Origin: Leptotrichia hofstadii
Lineage (GTDB): Bacteria; Fusobacteriota; Fusobacteriia; Fusobacteriales; Leptotrichiaceae
NCBI RefSeq assembly: GCF_007990525.1
Contig: NZ_AP019823.1
Span: 1,798,001-1,862,000 of the forward strand
Reading direction: 5' to 3'
Length of the DNA stretch: 64,000 nt
Shown here: piece after piece, positions 46,685 through 57,424 of the stretch
Position numbering within the stretch: position 1 is the stretch's first letter
Layout of the letters: each line of letters begins with the position of its first letter
Notes under the pieces: generated by a model
The model's input: only the letters and a program-made list of their open reading frames with translations
Told to the model about the DNA's origin: nothing
The model's database searches: none
Program-made: the position numbers and the translations under genes

Positions 46685-46730
46685 TATAAAAAAACTATCT
46701 TGAAAAAATAAATAATCTTCAAGATAGCTT
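46685..46730 (-). terminator. Terminator of HU gene
   Basis: CTATCTTGAA pairs perfectly with TTCAAGATAG (10 bp), followed on the minus strand by TTTTTTTAT. Confidence 0.85.
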
Positions 46731-46756
46731 TAAATTATTAAAAATAGAATATTTTA

Positions 46757-47038
46757 TTATTTAGCGTCAGCAACTTTATCAGCTAATTTTTTTCCAACTT
46801 TGAATTTTACTACTTTTTTAGCATCTATTTTGATTGGTTTCCCAGTTGAAGGGTTTCTTCCTTCTCTAGCCGCTCTTTCTTTTACTTCAAAAGTTCCCCA
46901 ACCTACAAATTGGATACTTTCACCTTTTACTAAAAATTCTTCTGCCGTTCCTAAAAAAGCGTTTACTAACTCTTCTGCCCTTTTCTTAGTTTCTCCAGTT
47001 GCTTTTGCATAAGCATCTACAAATTCTTTTTTTGACAT
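46757..47038 (-). CDS. hup: HU-family DNA-binding protein
   Basis: 93 residues from ATG 47038 (GGAGGAGATGCG upstream). HU signature: GWGTFEVKERAAREGRNPSTGKPI, with the DNA-intercalating arm at RNPSTG and Lys-rich end. A nucleoid protein. Monocistronic with its own strong terminator. Confidence 0.95.
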   Translation of the reverse strand: MSKKEFVDAYAKATGETKKRAEELVNAFLGTAEEFLVKGESIQFVGWGTFEVKERAAREGRNPSTGKPIKIDAKKVVKFKVGKKLADKVADAK

Positions 47039-47198
47039 CGCATCTCCTCCAGACATTTTTAATTACATTATTTATTATATGTTACCACATTTTACTCATT
47101 TGTCAAGTTATTTATTTAGCTAAGAATTGAAAAAAGTCTCAACTATGAAAAAAATATTCTGACAAATCTCTCCCTTTCTGACTGGAAATTTTTATATT

Positions 47199-47627
47199 TT
47201 AATCTTCCATAGCTTTATGAGTTTCAAAAATTCTCTCCATTGTTTTTTTGAATGTTGGAGAACCTACTAAATCATATTGCTTTTGTGTAGGTCTTTTACA
47301 TACTGCCGCATAGTAAAACTCATGAATTTTATCTTTTCCTCCATGAATATCACGAAGTCCAGTTTCACCTAGCATTTCATTAAATTGTTTAATTCCTTTT
47401 TGTACTTCTGCTAAAGTATGTGTCATTTTCTTACCATCTTTTATGTAGCTTTCTTCCATAATTATAGATCCAATTGGCACACAGGCGGCTACTTCCTGAC
47501 CATCTTTATTGTAAAATTCTGTCCATTCCTCCTCACTCATAAACAGCACACCTCTTTCATCTCTATAAGGTTCTGCCATTCCAAAAGCTGAAAATGCCAA
47601 TAATCCCAATAAAATAAGTTTTTTCAT
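47199..47627 (-). CDS. Small secreted protein, unknown
   Basis: 142 residues with a clear signal peptide (MKKLILLGLLAFSAFGMA, cleavage about residue 18). Mature part is charged with two Cys (VAACVPIG, AAVCKRPT) that could form a disulfide. No family recognised. Good ribosome binding site (AGGAGAG) just upstream. Confidence 0.8.
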   Translation of the reverse strand: MKKLILLGLLAFSAFGMAEPYRDERGVLFMSEEEWTEFYNKDGQEVAACVPIGSIIMEESYIKDGKKMTHTLAEVQKGIKQFNEMLGETGLRDIHGGKDKIHEFYYAAVCKRPTQKQYDLVGSPTFKKTMERIFETHKAMED

Positions 47628-47754
47628 TGCAAATCTCTCCTTTTTATAATTTTTTTAGTAATTTTAAAATAATTTTACTGTTCTTCTAAGGTAATTATAC
47701 CACACGTTATACAAATTTCCAAATGCTCAGATTTAAATTCTATTAACAATTTTT

Positions 47755-49044
47755 CTATTTCCAGTAAGAATTAATCAATTCCAAAACAGGATCATCCCTA
47801 TCTTCATTATAAACTATATAATCAATAAATATCTGCTCTACTTCCGTATTATTCTTCATATTAACTAAAAAATTATATATTACTAATTTCAACTTATTAG
47901 AAATTTCTTGTTTTAAACTCGCTTTAGCATATCGGACTGCAAAATTTTTTGCTTTTTCCACATCCAAAAATTCTAAATTATTAAAAATTTTTCGTGCTTT
48001 TATTTGGCTATCCTCATCAAAATTTGTAAGACAATGATTAATCAGTTTATCTGTTATTTCTATACTGTCATAAATTAAATCGTCAACTTTAGTTGCGTAT
48101 TCTATAAGGCTAGGATATTTTTTTGATGAATTTGTATATTTATTTTCCCATTGCCTTTTATTTACAGTTCCTTCATTTATAATCATTGATCCCCAATTTT
48201 TCTCTTTTTCCTTTAAAAATGGCTGATATTTTATTGGAATATCTTCTTTTCTTATATTTGAACTTAAAAAGTTTAAAAAAATTTGATTATCTTCGCCATA
48301 ATTTTGAGAATATTCACCCTTTATAATCAACAGGCACTTCAAAGGTTTTCCAAGCAAAGCCGCCGCACATGCCTTATGGTGTCCATCAATTACAAAATTT
48401 ATAAAACCGCCAAAATTATACACAATCGCTCTTGGTTCATTATTATCTTCATTATTGAATTTATCAATATAATATTCTACTCTTTCTTCATTATAACAAT
48501 CTGTTGTCTGTGTTGGATAAAGATAAACTGGCTGATTAAATACATAAGATGTGTCTGTATCACTGTCTTTTAAATATGCTAAACCTGTTGCTGGAGAATC
48601 CGTAAATTCATTTGGAACATTCCAGAAAAAATTTCCATTTCCATCAGTTGGATAACATTCCGCCTCTGCTATCAAATAAAATCCTGTTTCAAAAAGTTTT
48701 AATAATGACTCCATTGCTTTTATAGAATTTTCCAGTGAAATGAAATCAGTATTAATTTCTTTCTGTATTTCCATAAGTTCCTGACATTTTGCATTTTCTA
48801 TTCCATAACCAGTTGCAAGTAAAGAATTGCTAGTAGGACAATATGGAGAATTTATTCGAACAAGAGGAATACCATTAAGTCTTATTTTAGTTGGGTAATA
48901 GCCGTCCGAAAAAAAAGTTTTAAGTTTCCCTGCACCATTTATATAAATCACTCTTGAATCTTTAATATTAATCATTTCAGATGTGTCAACTGCCATATCT
49001 AGCAGTTCAACTGACAATTTTTCCTCATTTTTTCCAGAAAACAT
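47755..49044 (-). CDS. Unknown protein with ParB/DGHH-like motif
   Basis: 429 residues, cytoplasmic. The middle has FINFVIDGHHKACAAALLGK, like the DGHHR-type motif of ParB/Srx-fold and DUF1015-like proteins. Other conserved-looking blocks are YLYPTQTTDCYNEERVEYY and a helical C-terminus of about 130 residues. ParB-fold proteins include nucleases, CTPases and kinases, so no activity can be assigned. Single gene. 'Nearest recognisable motif' rather than a family call. Confidence 0.65.
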   Translation of the reverse strand: MFSGKNEEKLSVELLDMAVDTSEMINIKDSRVIYINGAGKLKTFFSDGYYPTKIRLNGIPLVRINSPYCPTSNSLLATGYGIENAKCQELMEIQKEINTDFISLENSIKAMESLLKLFETGFYLIAEAECYPTDGNGNFFWNVPNEFTDSPATGLAYLKDSDTDTSYVFNQPVYLYPTQTTDCYNEERVEYYIDKFNNEDNNEPRAIVYNFGGFINFVIDGHHKACAAALLGKPLKCLLIIKGEYSQNYGEDNQIFLNFLSSNIRKEDIPIKYQPFLKEKEKNWGSMIINEGTVNKRQWENKYTNSSKKYPSLIEYATKVDDLIYDSIEITDKLINHCLTNFDEDSQIKARKIFNNLEFLDVEKAKNFAVRYAKASLKQEISNKLKLVIYNFLVNMKNNTEVEQIFIDYIVYNEDRDDPVLELINSYWK

Positions 49045-49176
49045 AATTTATCACCTTTTTATTTCATTCTTGATTTTATTATACCCCAAAATAGTTTAAA
49101 TTTCAAAATCTACCTTTACATTCTTTTTAAATAAAGCTATAATAATAAAATGATATTAAATTATGGAGGATTTTAA

Positions 49177-49959
49177 ATGAAAAAAAAGATTTTTTTAATT
49201 TTACAATTTTTGTTACTTTCAGTTATTTTAAGTGCTGACAATGCTCAAACTTACAATAATTTTGAAAAATTTAATGTACGAATGTCAACTGCAACTTTAC
49301 CCTTTACAACTGTTGTTAATGCTTCTAAAGACAAAGAAGCATACTTTGCACAGTTAAATGCTGGAAACTATTTAGCTTTTATTCCAACACGACTTGCTAT
49401 TATTAATTACTATGAATTTTTTTCTGATGTGTTAAAAAAGGATTTTAAAGTTTATGAAACAAATAAAAAAGGGAAAATAAAATATTCAAGCGATGTAATT
49501 CGTTATGATGAAAATGATTTTTACTCCAATTATAAAAAAAATGTAAAAGCTGACAGAGCTGAATCAAAAAATAATTTAAACATAGTAGGAGGCGACACTA
49601 AACTAATAAGTCCAGATACTTACAAAATAACAAATTATGCAACAGATAGAGGATTTTTAGTAGTTATTCCAATGAATATGGCATTTTATGTAAAACAAAT
49701 AAATGATAATAAATTTATCTGGTCGCTCACCAATGATTTCAAAAAAATAGAATACACTTTTACTCTTGAAAATAATAAATTAATAGTAAGAAATAATAAA
49801 AACCAGATTACTTTTACAATTTACAAAAAGGACAATTCATTATTTTTAGAAGAACCTAAAAATATATGGGAATACAGAGTTAATAAAGATTTATCTCAAT
49901 TTGAATATTATAAAAATTCAAAACTTACTAGTACAGAAAAATATCAAATTACCAATTAA
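49177..49959 (+). CDS. Secreted protein of unknown function
   Basis: 260 residues with a signal peptide (MKKKIFLILQFLLLSVILSA). Mature protein is Asn/Lys-rich and beta-rich (TYKITNYATDRGFLVVIPM, KIEYTFTLENNKLIVRNNK). No recognised domain. ATG 49177 follows TGGAGGATTTTAA, a strong site. No partner gene adjacent. Confidence 0.75.
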   Translation: MKKKIFLILQFLLLSVILSADNAQTYNNFEKFNVRMSTATLPFTTVVNASKDKEAYFAQLNAGNYLAFIPTRLAIINYYEFFSDVLKKDFKVYETNKKGKIKYSSDVIRYDENDFYSNYKKNVKADRAESKNNLNIVGGDTKLISPDTYKITNYATDRGFLVVIPMNMAFYVKQINDNKFIWSLTNDFKKIEYTFTLENNKLIVRNNKNQITFTIYKKDNSLFLEEPKNIWEYRVNKDLSQFEYYKNSKLTSTEKYQITN

Positions 49960-50082
49960 TTTTTTTGTAATAAATATTTGATATTTACACAAAAATATTC
50001 AAAAAACTATTGCTAAAAATTCAAAAAAAATATACAATACAAGCATTACAGTACAATAAAATTAAATATAGAAGGAGAAAAT

Positions 50083-51795
50083 ATGAGATTATCAAGAGCA
50101 TTTTTAAAAACATATAAGGAAGCACCAAAAGAGGCTCAAATTGTGAGCCACCAGCTTATGCTTAGAGCATTTATGATTAAGCAGCTTACGAGAGGGGTTT
50201 ATACTTATTTACCATTTGGATATAGAGTTCTAAAAAAAATAGAAAATATTACAAGAGAAGAAATGGATAGAGCAGGAGCTCAGGAACTTCTTATGCCTGT
50301 ACTGCAGCCTGCTTCACTTTGGGAAGAATCTGGGCGTTGGTTTGCCTATGGACCTGAACTTATGAGATTAAAAGATAGAAACGAAAGGGAATTTTCGCTT
50401 GGGCCTACTCATGAAGAAGTTATTACAGATGTTGTAAGAGATTCAATTTCATCGTATAAGGAACTGCCTTTTAACGTTTATCAGATTCAGACAAAATTTA
50501 GGGATGAAATGCGTCCAAGATTTGGGCTTATGCGTGGAAGAGAATTTGTAATGAAGGATGCTTACAGTTTTCATTTGACACAGGAATCACTTGACGAGGA
50601 ATATTTGAATATGAAAGATACTTATTCTAGAATTTTGGAAAAAATGGGACTTAATTACAGGGCAGTCGAGGCTGATACTGGCTCTATTGGAGGTGATGCT
50701 TCACACGAATTTATGGTGCTTGCAGAAAGCGGAGAAGATGATATTTTATACAGCGACTCTTCAGATTATGCGGCAAACGTTGAAAAAGCAACAAGCATTA
50801 TTGAATTAAAGGAAAGCTATGAAGAAAAACTTCCAAAAGAATTAGTTGAAACTCCAAATGCAAAAACAATTGAAGAGCTGGCTAATTTCTTGAATATCCC
50901 TAAAGAAAAAACTGTAAAGGCGGTAATGTTAAAAGAAGTTCTTGAAGATGGGGAAAAATTTGTACTGGCTCTAATTAGAGGAGATTTGGATGTAAATCCT
51001 ATAAAATTAAAAAATGTAATTGGAGCTTCTACAGAACTTGAAATGATGAGCGAGGAAGAATGTGAAAAATTCGGACTGGTTGCTGGATATGCAGGCTCTT
51101 ATGAGAAAAAAGAAGGCTTATACGTTGTAATTGACGAAACTGTAAAATATATAAGAAACTTTGCTTTAGGTGCTAATAAAGCTGATTATCACTATGTAAA
51201 CGTAAATATTGAAGACTTGGCATACGACTTAGCTGCAGACATCAGAACTGCGAGAGCTGGAGATATTTCCCCTGATGGAAAAGGTATCCTAAAAATTGCA
51301 CGTGGAATAGAAGTTGGGCATATTTTCAAACTTGGGGAAAAATATTCAAAAGCCTTAAATGCTACTGTTCTTGATGAAAATGGAAAACAGGCAGTTATGA
51401 AAATGGGATGTTACGGAATGGGAATGTCAAGAATCATTTCAGCCGCAATTGAACAGAACCACGATGAATACGGTATAATCTGGCCAAAAGCAATAGCCCC
51501 TTACCATGTTGATGTAGTAATTGCCAATATGAAAGATGAAACACAGGTAAATATAGGTGAAAAATTGTATAATGAACTAAATCAAAATAAAATTGAAGCA
51601 GTATTAGATGACAGAAATGAAAGAGCAGGATTCAAATTTAAAGATGCCGACTTAATCGGTTTTCCACTAAAAATAGTCGTTGGAAAAGGTGCAGCTGATG
51701 GAACTGTGGAAGTGAAAGATAGAAAAACTGGAGAAAGTACGGATGTGAAAGTTGAGGACGTTTTAAAGTTTGTGAATAATTTTATGGCTGAGTAA
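50083..51795 (+). CDS. proS: Prolyl-tRNA synthetase
   Basis: 570 residues, bacterial-type length with the editing insertion. Class II motifs: motif 2 RFGLMRGREFVMKDAYSF, motif 3 CYGMGMSRIISA. YPK editing region around ILRTARAGD-like YDLAADIRTARAGDI and anticodon-binding C-terminus (VLDDRNERAGFKFKDADLIG). It charges tRNA-Pro. ATG after AGAAGGAGA. Confidence 0.96.
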   Translation: MRLSRAFLKTYKEAPKEAQIVSHQLMLRAFMIKQLTRGVYTYLPFGYRVLKKIENITREEMDRAGAQELLMPVLQPASLWEESGRWFAYGPELMRLKDRNEREFSLGPTHEEVITDVVRDSISSYKELPFNVYQIQTKFRDEMRPRFGLMRGREFVMKDAYSFHLTQESLDEEYLNMKDTYSRILEKMGLNYRAVEADTGSIGGDASHEFMVLAESGEDDILYSDSSDYAANVEKATSIIELKESYEEKLPKELVETPNAKTIEELANFLNIPKEKTVKAVMLKEVLEDGEKFVLALIRGDLDVNPIKLKNVIGASTELEMMSEEECEKFGLVAGYAGSYEKKEGLYVVIDETVKYIRNFALGANKADYHYVNVNIEDLAYDLAADIRTARAGDISPDGKGILKIARGIEVGHIFKLGEKYSKALNATVLDENGKQAVMKMGCYGMGMSRIISAAIEQNHDEYGIIWPKAIAPYHVDVVIANMKDETQVNIGEKLYNELNQNKIEAVLDDRNERAGFKFKDADLIGFPLKIVVGKGAADGTVEVKDRKTGESTDVKVEDVLKFVNNFMAE

Positions 51796-51902
51796 AAATC
51801 TTTGACACATAAATTCTATATCTAAGAAGAATGTACATTATGTGCAACAGATTAAAATACCTGTTTAAAAGGAAAAATATTAATTAGGATTGGGAGAAAG
51901 AA

Positions 51903-52727
51903 ATGAAAATATTGAAAGAAAAGTTAAAAAACAGTTATATCTCTATTCTTGATTATTTCAATGAAGCATTTAAACTATTCTGGTATTTTATAAAAAAAGA
52001 AAAAAGGTGGATTTTTTTAATTTTTTCTATTTTACTGATTTCTGCAATGTTGGAAAATAAACTACAAACTGATGTGGAATTAGATTTAAAAGAAAATACT
52101 AAATATATATTTTATAATCATTTTTTAACATACCCACTATATGCAACATACTGGGTTTTATACAGAAAAATTATTTTTAAGCTGACTGATAAAAAAGAAA
52201 ACTATAATATTTTAAAATCTTATATAAGAGCATTTATTACAGTAATTATAATTTCAATACCTATTTTAATTATAACGATATGCAATTTTTATATGAATTT
52301 TTTTCAATATAATTATTCTTATCTATTATTTCTATTAACCAGTCAAATATTATTAATTACACTAATTTTTACAGCCATTATGGTTTGTGTATTTATTTAT
52401 TTCTTACAAGTTCATATGTCGAAAGATTTATCTTTGAGAAAAACATTGAAATACACTTTAAAAGTTTCCAAATCAAACAGATGGCGATATATAGTCTGTT
52501 TTTTAATTGAAAATATTGCTTTTGTTATTATAAAAGAAATAATTAAAATAGTAGTAGCGTTCTTTATAATTTGGTTGCATATAGACATTAAAAATATAGG
52601 AATGTTAGTATTTAAAGCATTTATAGAAAATTTTATCCCAGCTTTGTCCGCAATATATTCTATATCTTTAATATCAATTATTTTTGTAAATGTCGATTAT
52701 CAAAAACAGAAAGAAAATATAAAATAA
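51903..52727 (+). CDS. Polytopic membrane protein, unknown
   Basis: 274 residues with about six hydrophobic segments (WIFLIFSILLISAML, FITVIIISIPILIITI, LLFLLTSQILLITLIFTAIM, VVAFFIIWLHI, LSAIYSISLISIIFV). Layout resembles DUF975/YciC-like membrane proteins with a conserved helix before the third segment (LRKTLKYTLKVSKSNRWRY), but the match is weak. It lies 24 bp before the HAD gene, so probably cotranscribed with it. Confidence 0.7.
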   Translation: MKILKEKLKNSYISILDYFNEAFKLFWYFIKKEKRWIFLIFSILLISAMLENKLQTDVELDLKENTKYIFYNHFLTYPLYATYWVLYRKIIFKLTDKKENYNILKSYIRAFITVIIISIPILIITICNFYMNFFQYNYSYLLFLLTSQILLITLIFTAIMVCVFIYFLQVHMSKDLSLRKTLKYTLKVSKSNRWRYIVCFLIENIAFVIIKEIIKIVVAFFIIWLHIDIKNIGMLVFKAFIENFIPALSAIYSISLISIIFVNVDYQKQKENIK

Positions 52728-52751
52728 AAAATAGTTAGAGGTGCAAACAAA

Positions 52752-53378
52752 ATGGAAAATATAAATTCTAAAAAAATAAAAAATATAGTATTTGATTTAG
52801 GAAATGTTTTAATAAATTTTGACAAAGATACGTATTTAGAAGAAAAATTACCTAAAGAAAAAAGAGAGGCATTTCATGAAAATGTAATTAATACAAAGGA
52901 ATGGTTAATGCTTGACAGGGGAACTTTGACTTATCCTGAAGCCAAGAAAATTTTTAAGGAAAGAAGTCCACATTTGGCTGCTGAAATTGATAATTTTTTT
53001 GACAAGGACTTTTTTGAATTGTTAAAGCCTATAAAAGAAAATATTGAACTTCTTTACAAATTAAGAGATCATTATGAATACAAATTATATGTACTTTCAA
53101 ATTTTCACAAGGACTCATACGAATATGTCTTTAAACACAACGATTTCTTTAAATTATTTGAAGGCTGCCTAGTTTCATGCTATTTCAAGCTTTTAAAGCC
53201 AGAAGAAAAAATTTATGACACTCTTCTTTATGAATTTGGATTAATTCCAGAAGAAACATTGTTTATTGATGATATAAAGGAAAATATTGAAGCTGCTGAA
53301 AATAAAGGAATCAGAGGACTTCATCTGCCAGATTACACTAAATTAGAAGCAGAGTTGAAAAATATTTTGAAAATTTAA
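52752..53378 (+). CDS. HAD-superfamily phosphatase (YihX-like)
   Basis: 208 residues. HAD motif I VFDLGNVLINFD (Asp nucleophile), motif II YVLSNFHKD, motif III Lys region LKPEEKIYDTLL, motif IV LFIDDIKENIEAA. The subfamily with FDLGNV resembles YihX, a sugar-phosphate phosphatase. Substrate not known here. Follows the membrane protein gene closely. Confidence 0.85.
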   Translation: MENINSKKIKNIVFDLGNVLINFDKDTYLEEKLPKEKREAFHENVINTKEWLMLDRGTLTYPEAKKIFKERSPHLAAEIDNFFDKDFFELLKPIKENIELLYKLRDHYEYKLYVLSNFHKDSYEYVFKHNDFFKLFEGCLVSCYFKLLKPEEKIYDTLLYEFGLIPEETLFIDDIKENIEAAENKGIRGLHLPDYTKLEAELKNILKI

Positions 53379-53452
53379 TAAATTTAAAAATCAGGGAGTT
53401 ACCTCAAACATTAGATTTGAATAATTTTCTGATTTTTACTTTAAATTTCCTA

Positions 53453-53480
53453 TTGACTTTGTGAAAAAATACACTATAAT
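53453..53480 (+). promoter_or_regulatory. Promoter of gldA
   Basis: TTGACT, 16-bp spacer, TATAAT; about 40 bp before the ATG at 53520. Confidence 0.75.
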
Positions 53481-53519
53481 ATTATTAAACAAATTTAAAT
53501 TTTATAGGAGATGATTTTT

Positions 53520-54608
53520 ATGACAAAGATTATTAATTCACCATCAAAATACATTCAAGGGAAAGATGAAATTGCCAATTTGGCAACTTATTACAAGTTA
53601 CGTGGTGACAGCGGAGCATATCTTTTAGTAGATAAATTTATTTTTGATAATTTTAAGGATAAAATTGTTGAAAGTTTTGAAAAAGAAGGCGTAAACTACC
53701 ATATCGAAGTTTTTGGCGGAGAATGTTCAAAAAATGAAATTAACCGAAATATTGATATTTTAAAAGAAAAAAAATGTGATGCAGTATTTGGAATCGGTGG
53801 AGGAAAAACTCTTGATGCGGCAAAAGCAGTATCGTATTACGAAAATATTCCTGTCTTCATCATTCCGACAATTGCTTCAACAGATGCACCATGCAGCGCT
53901 TTGTCAGTAATCTACACTCCAAATGGAGAATTTGAAGAATACCTGTTCTTAAAGGCAAATCCTGATATGGTAATAATGGATACCGATGTAATAGTAAATG
54001 CGCCTGCCAGACTTCTTGTTGCTGGAATTGGAGATGCACTTGCCACTTACTATGAAGCCAAAGCCTGTGTTGATTCAAATGCCTCTTCAATCGCTGGAGG
54101 AGGAATTACAAAAGCCGCTATTGCAATTGCAGAATTGTGTAAAAATACTCTGTTCCAAGATGGTTTAAAAGCTAAAATTGCGGTGGAAAATAAAGTAGTT
54201 ACACAAGCTGTTGAAAATATAATCGAAGCAAATACTTATTTAAGTGGAATTGGATTTGAAAGTGGAGGACTTGCGGCAGCTCACGCTATTCACAACGGAC
54301 TTACAATTCTCGAAGAAGGACACCATATGTATCATGGAGAAAAAGTTGCATTCGGAACAATTACGCAATTAGTTCTGGAAAACAGATGTCTGTGTGAAAT
54401 CAAAAAAGTTGTAGAGTTCTGTAAGAGTGTAGGGCTTCCAACAACATTGGATGAATTGGGAATGGGAAGTGTTTCTAAAGAACGACTGTATGAAGTAGCA
54501 AAGGCAAGTACAGCCGAAGGTGAAACAATCCATAATATGCCATTCAAAGTTACTGCTGATGATGTTTTTGCAGCTATTTTAGTAGCAGATGAACTTGGTA
54601 AAAATTAA
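53520..54608 (+). CDS. gldA: Glycerol dehydrogenase (NAD-dependent)
   Basis: 362 residues from ATG 53520; TAGGAG abuts an earlier ATG at 53511, so the second ATG is used. Iron-type alcohol dehydrogenase family: GIGGGKTLDAAKAV (NAD loop), IPTIASTDAPCSALSVIYT, and metal ligands in GDALATYYEAKA, AAHAIHNGL and HHMYHGEKVAFG. It oxidises glycerol to dihydroxyacetone. Monocistronic with own promoter and terminator. Confidence 0.92.
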   Translation: MTKIINSPSKYIQGKDEIANLATYYKLRGDSGAYLLVDKFIFDNFKDKIVESFEKEGVNYHIEVFGGECSKNEINRNIDILKEKKCDAVFGIGGGKTLDAAKAVSYYENIPVFIIPTIASTDAPCSALSVIYTPNGEFEEYLFLKANPDMVIMDTDVIVNAPARLLVAGIGDALATYYEAKACVDSNASSIAGGGITKAAIAIAELCKNTLFQDGLKAKIAVENKVVTQAVENIIEANTYLSGIGFESGGLAAAHAIHNGLTILEEGHHMYHGEKVAFGTITQLVLENRCLCEIKKVVEFCKSVGLPTTLDELGMGSVSKERLYEVAKASTAEGETIHNMPFKVTADDVFAAILVADELGKN

Positions 54609-54660
54609 TAACTAACAATAAAATATTTGATTTTTAATTTTTAAATTCACTTTTTCGTAC

Positions 54661-54690
54661 GGAGCGTCGTTATGGCGCTCCATTATTTTT
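54661..54690 (+). terminator. Terminator of gldA
   Basis: GGAGCG ... CGCTCC stem with 9-nt loop, then ATTATTTTT. Confidence 0.75.
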
Positions 54691-54700
54691 AGTTACTTAT

Positions 54701-54733
54701 AAAAAAATAGGAAGCACCGTTTCTGATACTTCC
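54701..54733 (-). terminator. Terminator of clpB
   Basis: Minus strand GGAAGTATC pairs with GGTGCTTCC (9 bp, with G-U) and is followed by TATTTTTTT. Confidence 0.8.
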
Positions 54734-54779
54734 TTACTTTTCCCAAAAAAACACTTTAAAGTTTTATTCAATTCCTAAT

Positions 54780-57350
54780 TTATTTCTTCACATCGTAAAT
54801 TAATTTTTCCCCATCACTATCCAGCACAACTGTACTATTTTCAGGTACTTCGTTGCTTAAAATCATTTTTGATAAGTTAGTTTCTATATCTTTTTGAACA
54901 AAACGTTTTAGAGGTCTTGCTCCGTAAGCTGGATCATAAGCCTCGTTTACGATGTAGTCCAGAGCTTTGTCTGTAAATTCAATTTTTATGTATTGTTCCT
55001 TTAATTTATCGTTTATTTCATCAAGGATAAGTGAGATAATATTTTTTACGCTTTCTTTTCCTAATGCTTTAAATACGATAATATCGTCAATTCTGTTCAA
55101 GAATTCTGGCTTAAATCTATGTTTCATTTCATTTAATACAGCTTCTTTTGTTGGCTCTGAAACTTGCGGATCTTCTAATATGATTTCACTTCCAATATTT
55201 GAAGTCATAATGATAATTGTGTTCTTAAAGTCTACAACTTTCCCTTTACCATCTGTAAGCCTTCCATCGTCAAGTAGCTGCAACAGAATATTAAATACAT
55301 CTGGATGAGCCTTTTCAATTTCGTCAAACAGGATTACTGAATAAGGTTTTCTTCTTACAGCTTCTGTCAACTGACCACCTTCTTCGTATCCTACATACCC
55401 TGGAGGCGCTCCGATTAATCTTGTGGTGCTGAATTTATCCATGTATTCACTCATATCAATTCTAATAATATTGCTTTCATCGTCAAACAGGTTAAATGCA
55501 AGAGTTTTTGTCAAATAAGTCTTACCAACACCTGTTGGTCCTAAGAAAATGAATGAACCAATTGGACGGTTTGGATCTTTTAATCCAGCACGTGAACGAA
55601 TTATTGTGTCACTTATTGTTGTGATTGCTTCATCTTGTCCGATTACTCTTTTCATCATCTGTTCTGCAAGATGTAAGATTTTTTCACGTTCTCCCTGTAA
55701 TAATTTTGAAACTGGTATTCCAGTCCATTTTCCAACAATTTCTGCTATTTCTTCACTGTCAATTTCCTGTTTTAATAATTTATTTGCATCCGGATTTTGA
55801 TTTTTGGCTTTTTCTTCTTCATCTGCCCTTTGTTTTTCCAGTGCTGGCAATTTACCGTATTGCAGTTCAGCCAGTTTGTTATAGTCATTTTTTCTTTGTG
55901 CATCAGCAATTTGAAGCTTAACTTTTTCAATTTCTGTATTAATATTTTGAATTTTTTCAACTTCCTGCTTTTCACTTTCCCATTGTGCCTTAAATGCAGC
56001 CTTTTTCTCATTAAGTTCTGCCAATTCTTTTTCCAATGTAACAAGTCTATCCTTAGAAGCCTGATCTTTTTCCTTCTCAAGTGCCACTTTTTCAATTTCA
56101 AGCTGCATAACACGTCTTGTAACTTCATCAAGTTCTGTCGGCATCGAATTAATTTCAGTCTTCACTTTTGCAGCCGCCTCGTCAATCAAATCAATCGCCT
56201 TATCTGGTAAAAATCTGTCATTTATATATCTGTCACTCATTGTAGCCGCAGTAACTATAGCATTGTCCGTAATTCTAATTCCATGGAAAATTTCAAATTT
56301 TTCTTTCAATCCACGTAAAATTGAAATTGTATCTTCCACAGTCGGCTCATCTACCATTACAGGCTGAAATCTACGCTCAAGCGCCGCATCCTTTTCAATA
56401 TATTTTCTATATTCATCAATCGTAGTAGCCCCAATAACCTTTATTTCCCCACGTGCAAGCATTGGCTTCAAAAGGTTTCCAGCATCCATAGATCCCTCTG
56501 TTTTCCCTGCTCCCACAATATTATGTACTTCATCAATGAAAAGAATTATTCTTCCTTCACTTTTTTCAATTTCTTCTAGTACCGCTTTTAATCTTTCCTC
56601 AAATTCACCACGATATTTCGCTCCTGCAACCAAGGCACCCATATCAAGCGAGAAAATTGTCTTGTCCTTCAAATTTTCTGGCACATCGCCTTTTAGTATT
56701 CTTTGTGCAATCCCTTCTGCAATAGCTGTTTTCCCAACTCCAGGCTCACCAATCAGAATCGGATTATTTTTATTTCTTCTTGATAAAATCTGTATAGCCC
56801 GTCGGATTTCATTATCTCTTCCAATAATTGGATCAAGTTTACCTTTTCGAGCCAGTTCAACCAGATCTTTTCCAAATTTATCTAATGCTTCGTATGTACT
56901 TTCTGGATTATCTGTCATAATTTTTCTACCTCCTCTTACATTTTCAAGTACAGTTTCAAACTGTTTCTTATTTATTCCATAATCTTTTAAAAAGCTGTTA
57001 TTATCATAACTTGCCAAAAACAAATGTTCTGTACTAATATAGCTGTCTCCCATTTTCTTTGCAATATCTCTTGCTCCAACGAGAACTCTATTTAATTCAC
57101 TATTCGCTCTTGGCTCACTATTTCCGCCTTCAATCTTAGGAAAACTTTCCAGTTTGCTCTCAATTTTCCTAATCATATCAGTCGTATCAATCCCCATTTT
57201 CTTAAGCACACTAGGAATCAATCCATCCATCTGCCCCACAAGAGCAAGCAGCAAATGTTCCACCTTTATATCAGAATGTCTATATCTAATCGCAAAGTTA
57301 TTAGCCTCTGAAATAGCCTCAATACTTTTTTGCGTAAAGTTCTGTTCCAT
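54780..57350 (-). CDS. clpB: ClpB disaggregase
   Basis: 856 residues, normal ClpB length. N-domain (about 1-150), first AAA+ with [13 protein letters not shown] and [14 protein letters not shown], the long coiled-coil middle domain (about 400-525, rich in Glu/Lys), second AAA+ with [16 protein letters not shown]-terminal D2-small domain ([17 protein letters not shown]). ATG 57350 lies 6 nt after AAGGTG. It disaggregates proteins with DnaK. The middle domain and CIRCE operator identify the heat-shock ClpB. No dedicated ClpV is seen in the injection-system parts of the window. Confidence 0.96.
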   Translation of the reverse strand: MEQNFTQKSIEAISEANNFAIRYRHSDIKVEHLLLALVGQMDGLIPSVLKKMGIDTTDMIRKIESKLESFPKIEGGNSEPRANSELNRVLVGARDIAKKMGDSYISTEHLFLASYDNNSFLKDYGINKKQFETVLENVRGGRKIMTDNPESTYEALDKFGKDLVELARKGKLDPIIGRDNEIRRAIQILSRRNKNNPILIGEPGVGKTAIAEGIAQRILKGDVPENLKDKTIFSLDMGALVAGAKYRGEFEERLKAVLEEIEKSEGRIILFIDEVHNIVGAGKTEGSMDAGNLLKPMLARGEIKVIGATTIDEYRKYIEKDAALERRFQPVMVDEPTVEDTISILRGLKEKFEIFHGIRITDNAIVTAATMSDRYINDRFLPDKAIDLIDEAAAKVKTEINSMPTELDEVTRRVMQLEIEKVALEKEKDQASKDRLVTLEKELAELNEKKAAFKAQWESEKQEVEKIQNINTEIEKVKLQIADAQRKNDYNKLAELQYGKLPALEKQRADEEEKAKNQNPDANKLLKQEIDSEEIAEIVGKWTGIPVSKLLQGEREKILHLAEQMMKRVIGQDEAITTISDTIIRSRAGLKDPNRPIGSFIFLGPTGVGKTYLTKTLAFNLFDDESNIIRIDMSEYMDKFSTTRLIGAPPGYVGYEEGGQLTEAVRRKPYSVILFDEIEKAHPDVFNILLQLLDDGRLTDGKGKVVDFKNTIIIMTSNIGSEIILEDPQVSEPTKEAVLNEMKHRFKPEFLNRIDDIIVFKALGKESVKNIISLILDEINDKLKEQYIKIEFTDKALDYIVNEAYDPAYGARPLKRFVQKDIETNLSKMILSNEVPENSTVVLDSDGEKLIYDVKK

Positions 57351-57390
57351 ACACATCACCTTCTTTTTTAGTTTAAATTATTTTTATTTA

Positions 57391-57417
57391 TTAGCACTCT
57401 TCTTGTATGATTGCTAA
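57391..57417 (-). promoter_or_regulatory. CIRCE operator (HrcA) of clpB
   Basis: TTAGCACTC, 9-nt spacer, GATTGCTAA: the 9-9-9 CIRCE inverted repeat with one mismatch from GAGTGCTAA. Positioned between the clpB promoter and start, so HrcA repression is expected. Confidence 0.88.
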
Positions 57418-57424
57418 TAAATAT

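Noticed and set aside
54780-57350. ClpV of a T6SS
   Set aside because: Long middle domain, CIRCE operator and distance from the injection genes identify it as ClpB.
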